Below the pieces are notes generated by a model that ran no database searches, had not been told where the DNA came from, and saw nothing but the letters and a program-made list of their open reading frames with translations. A program made the translations under genes and the position numbers. Source: Sphaerulina vaccinii (taxonomy: Eukaryota > Ascomycota > Dothideomycetes > Mycosphaerellales > Mycosphaerellaceae). Taken from it: a stretch of DNA of 64,000 nt. This document shows, one piece after another, positions 62,601 through 64,000 of this stretch; the first letter of the stretch is position 1, and the number at the start of each line of letters is the position of its first letter. The stretch spans positions 868,001-932,000 of the forward strand of contig JAKUDP010000012.1 in assembly GCA_022570795.1 (NCBI GenBank). Direction: 5' to 3'.

Positions 62601-64000
62601 GCAGAAACTGCATGGGCGCATCACTCGAAAGTGTGTCAAGCAGCCAGTCATGACCAATGTATATGGTGTCACCTTCTACGGTGCTCGTCTACAGGTCAGG
62701 AAACAGCTTGAAGCCATCTTTACGGAAGTCAAGGAGAACGACGATGTCAATCTTGGACAAATGTCCCACTACGTCGCGCTAAAGATCTTTAAATCGCTTG
62801 GCCAGATGTTTACCGGCGCACAGAAGATTCAGAACTGGCTCGGACAATGCGCAGATCGAGTTGCCACATGTCTTACACCCGAGCAGGTAGAGGAGTTGAG
62901 AGACGAGAAGAAGATTATGAAGAAGCAGAAGCAAAAGAAGACGAAGAGCAAGAAGTCCAACTCTGACGATACGGAGGCTGTTGAGGTTGCTTCGGGGAAG
63001 CCCAAGAAGGCCACTGCGCAAGACGTCGTTTCTGCAAACAAGCCATTGTTCAAGTCCACGGTGGTATGGACCACACCGCTACGACTACCCGTGGTACAGC
63101 CCTACCGATCAGCCAAGTCGAAGATTGTCTCAACTTCCATGCAGGACCTATCCATCCAAGACCCTCAGGTGTGGGATCCCGTGAGCCGGCGAAAGCAGTT
63201 GCAGGCATTTCCGCCAAACTTCATTCACTCCCTGGACGCTACGCATATGTTGCTGAGCGCGAAGACGTGCACAGAGAACGGCATGACTTTTGCAAGTATT
63301 CACGATTCGTTCTGGACCCACGCCTGCGATGTCAACAAGATGAGCGAAGTTCTGCGCGAGGCATTCATAAGAATGCATAGCGAAGACATCGTTGGACGTC
63401 TTCGAGAAGAATTCGATGCTAGATACAAGGGACACATTTACATGGCTACTGTCGTAGCCAGCAGTCCCGTCGGACAACGTATTGAGCAGCTTCGAAAGGA
63501 CATGAAACAAAAAGCGAAGGACGCACAAGTAGAATCGATTCCAAGTGAACTGGCTGTGGAGGCAGAACGCATGCGGTTGCTGCAAAGCGAAGATCCAGAA
63601 GAAAGAGCAAAAGGCGAGGCTATGGTAACACCTGGCAGTGTGCTGAGCTCCGAGACTGATACAGCTGCTTTCGCGCCATCCACCGAGCTCGCAGGTGCCA
63701 CCCTGGGCGAGATGCCGATGAATCCTGCGAGAGTGGAAGACGTGGTGGCCGCAGATGTGGAAGCGTCCGACATTGAAGTCGAAGCTTCAGACGCAGAGAC
63801 TGCAACAGTGACTAATGCTGAGTCCGCGAGTGACGAGTCCGCCGACGTGAATATGGAAGCCTCTGATATCGCCGAAGGCGTTCAGACACCCACAACACGA
63901 CCAAAGTACGTGAAGAAACCGCAAAAGGCTCCAGTAAAGAAGCTGTATGTCTGGCTACCACTCACATTCCCGGAAGTACCAGAGAAGGGAGACTTTGATG
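59689..64000 (+). CDS. RPO41: mitochondrial DNA-directed RNA polymerase Rpo41 (3' end outside window)
   Basis: Open without interruption from ATG 59689 to the window edge, 1437 full codons. The N-terminus MLARAAARRQQRHTTRLLAA is an Arg-rich mitochondrial presequence. The C-terminal polymerase is of single-subunit T7 type. Motif A has DGTCNGLQHYAALGGD with Asp915. Motif B has R980, K984 and Y992 in RKCVKQPVMTNVYG. Motif C has His1205-Asp1206 in ASIHDSFWTH. A Lys-rich insert lies at about residues 1074-1120. After the thumb a 150-residue acidic insert precedes LYVWLPLTFPEVPEKGDFD, which is the family's ending, so only about a dozen codons are missing. It transcribes the mitochondrial genome together with Mtf1. 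Confidence 0.96.
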   Translation, partial: MLARAAARRQQRHTTRLLAAASFAQLSLPWLAPAQLRWNATQTAKTNQSPSIPCRHQTRRHSLKRVQSRCLATAADSHAAPLNSPLNSNLSGGAHDDHIPFDFSGFGELRTAGIGGARDPIILSTASQTPDRVFSHRNGAIGGSTRELIGHLRTSLSVGRRDRAASVAQRLAQQCGPQSEEAVYAHSLYLSNLLVALMLHGRDSPQTAVVLKEMQRWFEVEVRNKGTQPDASMLVTMMRASIRGLGGSRRDRSIRRYADLSQQLGDDVLNEVLLSEEYDDNEYAILGRATEEFYEEEVVQKDEAVGSRQADSSRPAEVRMRDDTIDMSTVPEVLATEQKGIGLDNIKKTMDVFGKLEALPADATADAQREQAYAQQRMLENAAVDVAIARWRKADEDLRKIGIHTSMQSKPVSALMWQWYSKMLPALEEELEEVKKALAGSKSDDRVAYGPYLELLPMKKVAASTILYVMSRMAAGKNNATGQYESEAKLAGLALNLSKALESECLAEAASKGGMSAGKAHSKAHLRKQAMRALEKGIEKTKPDSKSREKKAIQAALTQVEWPLTVHVKLGAMLVSKLLQTAQLPVTKPHPRTGEHITQMQPAFLHRIKYYRGKRIGVVMPNPALMQKIQSEPVGSLLAKRMPMVVEPKPWKGWDEGGYLNHSTPILRLASGDKSAKDYFMAADENNDLDTLYKGLTALGKVPWKVHQGVFKVQLEAWNSGEEIANFAPLNPEMAMPPEPESSADPAQRRQWMQQCRDIANQRTGNHSKRCFQNFQLEIARTMLNETLYFPHNLDFRGRAYPIPPYLNHMGADNVRGLLVFGEGKELGENGLRWLKIHMATVAGHDKASMEERVEFTMKHLDDIYDSVKNPLSGRRWWLQAEDSWQTLAACFELVAALDSPDPAKYVSHLPVQQDGTCNGLQHYAALGGDRAGAAQVNLEPSDRPADVYTAVAEAVKAEVEQDAKDGNPVAQKLHGRITRKCVKQPVMTNVYGVTFYGARLQVRKQLEAIFTEVKENDDVNLGQMSHYVALKIFKSLGQMFTGAQKIQNWLGQCADRVATCLTPEQVEELRDEKKIMKKQKQKKTKSKKSNSDDTEAVEVASGKPKKATAQDVVSANKPLFKSTVVWTTPLRLPVVQPYRSAKSKIVSTSMQDLSIQDPQVWDPVSRRKQLQAFPPNFIHSLDATHMLLSAKTCTENGMTFASIHDSFWTHACDVNKMSEVLREAFIRMHSEDIVGRLREEFDARYKGHIYMATVVASSPVGQRIEQLRKDMKQKAKDAQVESIPSELAVEAERMRLLQSEDPEERAKGEAMVTPGSVLSSETDTAAFAPSTELAGATLGEMPMNPARVEDVVAADVEASDIEVEASDAETATVTNAESASDESADVNMEASDIAEGVQTPTTRPKYVKKPQKAPVKKLYVWLPLTFPEVPEKGDFD

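Overview
The window reads as a chromosomal segment of a filamentous ascomycete (Pezizomycotina). The clues are many genes with short 48-68 nt GT-AG introns, a full-length XlnR-type zinc-cluster regulator, an Anp1/Van1/Mnn9 mannosyltransferase, a GH125 mannosidase, arrays of F-box-like 'LPAELRN' proteins, and a Ty1/copia element rewritten by RIP-like mutation. A Dothideomycete (Mycosphaerellales-like) source is my inference; it rests on style, not on a database match.

Layout. 1-3782 is the 3' part of a RIP-destroyed copia retrotransposon with its polypurine tract and a 3' LTR. The AT-rich block ends abruptly. 4030-7138 holds two convergent salicylate-hydroxylase-like FAD monooxygenases. 8414-11393 is an XlnR/Xyr1 orthologue whose short last exon is recovered by splicing. 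12560-13180 is a decayed SSU1-type sulfite efflux pump next to an imperfect direct repeat. 14397-16330 is a three-exon GT62 mannosyltransferase. 17441-18201 may be a three-exon orphan gene. 18744-19739 is SEN34. 19946-24500 is an accessory-looking stretch with an F-box-like gene, a coiled-coil ORF cut by an in-frame TGA, a five-exon GAPDH-like gene that lacks the catalytic cysteine motif, and relics. 24532-26463 is an acidic disordered protein. 27772-29524 is a five-exon Dal5-type MFS permease, followed by a GNAT acetyltransferase and an orphan acidic protein. 34118-38500 is a divergent pair of a P450 and a phenol-2-monooxygenase-like enzyme.

The right half has an F-box-like gene, TYW2/TRM12, a HET-protein C-terminal fragment, GH125, an F-box gene with its internally deleted pseudogene, OST4, a large AT-hook/C2H2 nuclear protein, RPL26 (head-to-head with it), three tandem paralogous F-box-like genes, a Myb-like DNA-binding protein, and head-to-head with that the mitochondrial RNA polymerase RPO41. 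RPO41 runs off the right edge just short of its C-terminus.

Themes. Four aromatic-oxidation enzymes (two salicylate-hydroxylase-like, one phenol-hydroxylase-like, one P450) and a permease suggest aromatic or plant-derived compound use, with XlnR controlling hemicellulase genes. Protein mannosylation and glycosylation is represented by GT62, GH125 and OST4. tRNA maturation is represented by SEN34 and TYW2. Housekeeping genes are intact. The accessory stretches between them hold most pseudogenes, paralogue arrays and orphans. No tRNA, rRNA or CRISPR was found.
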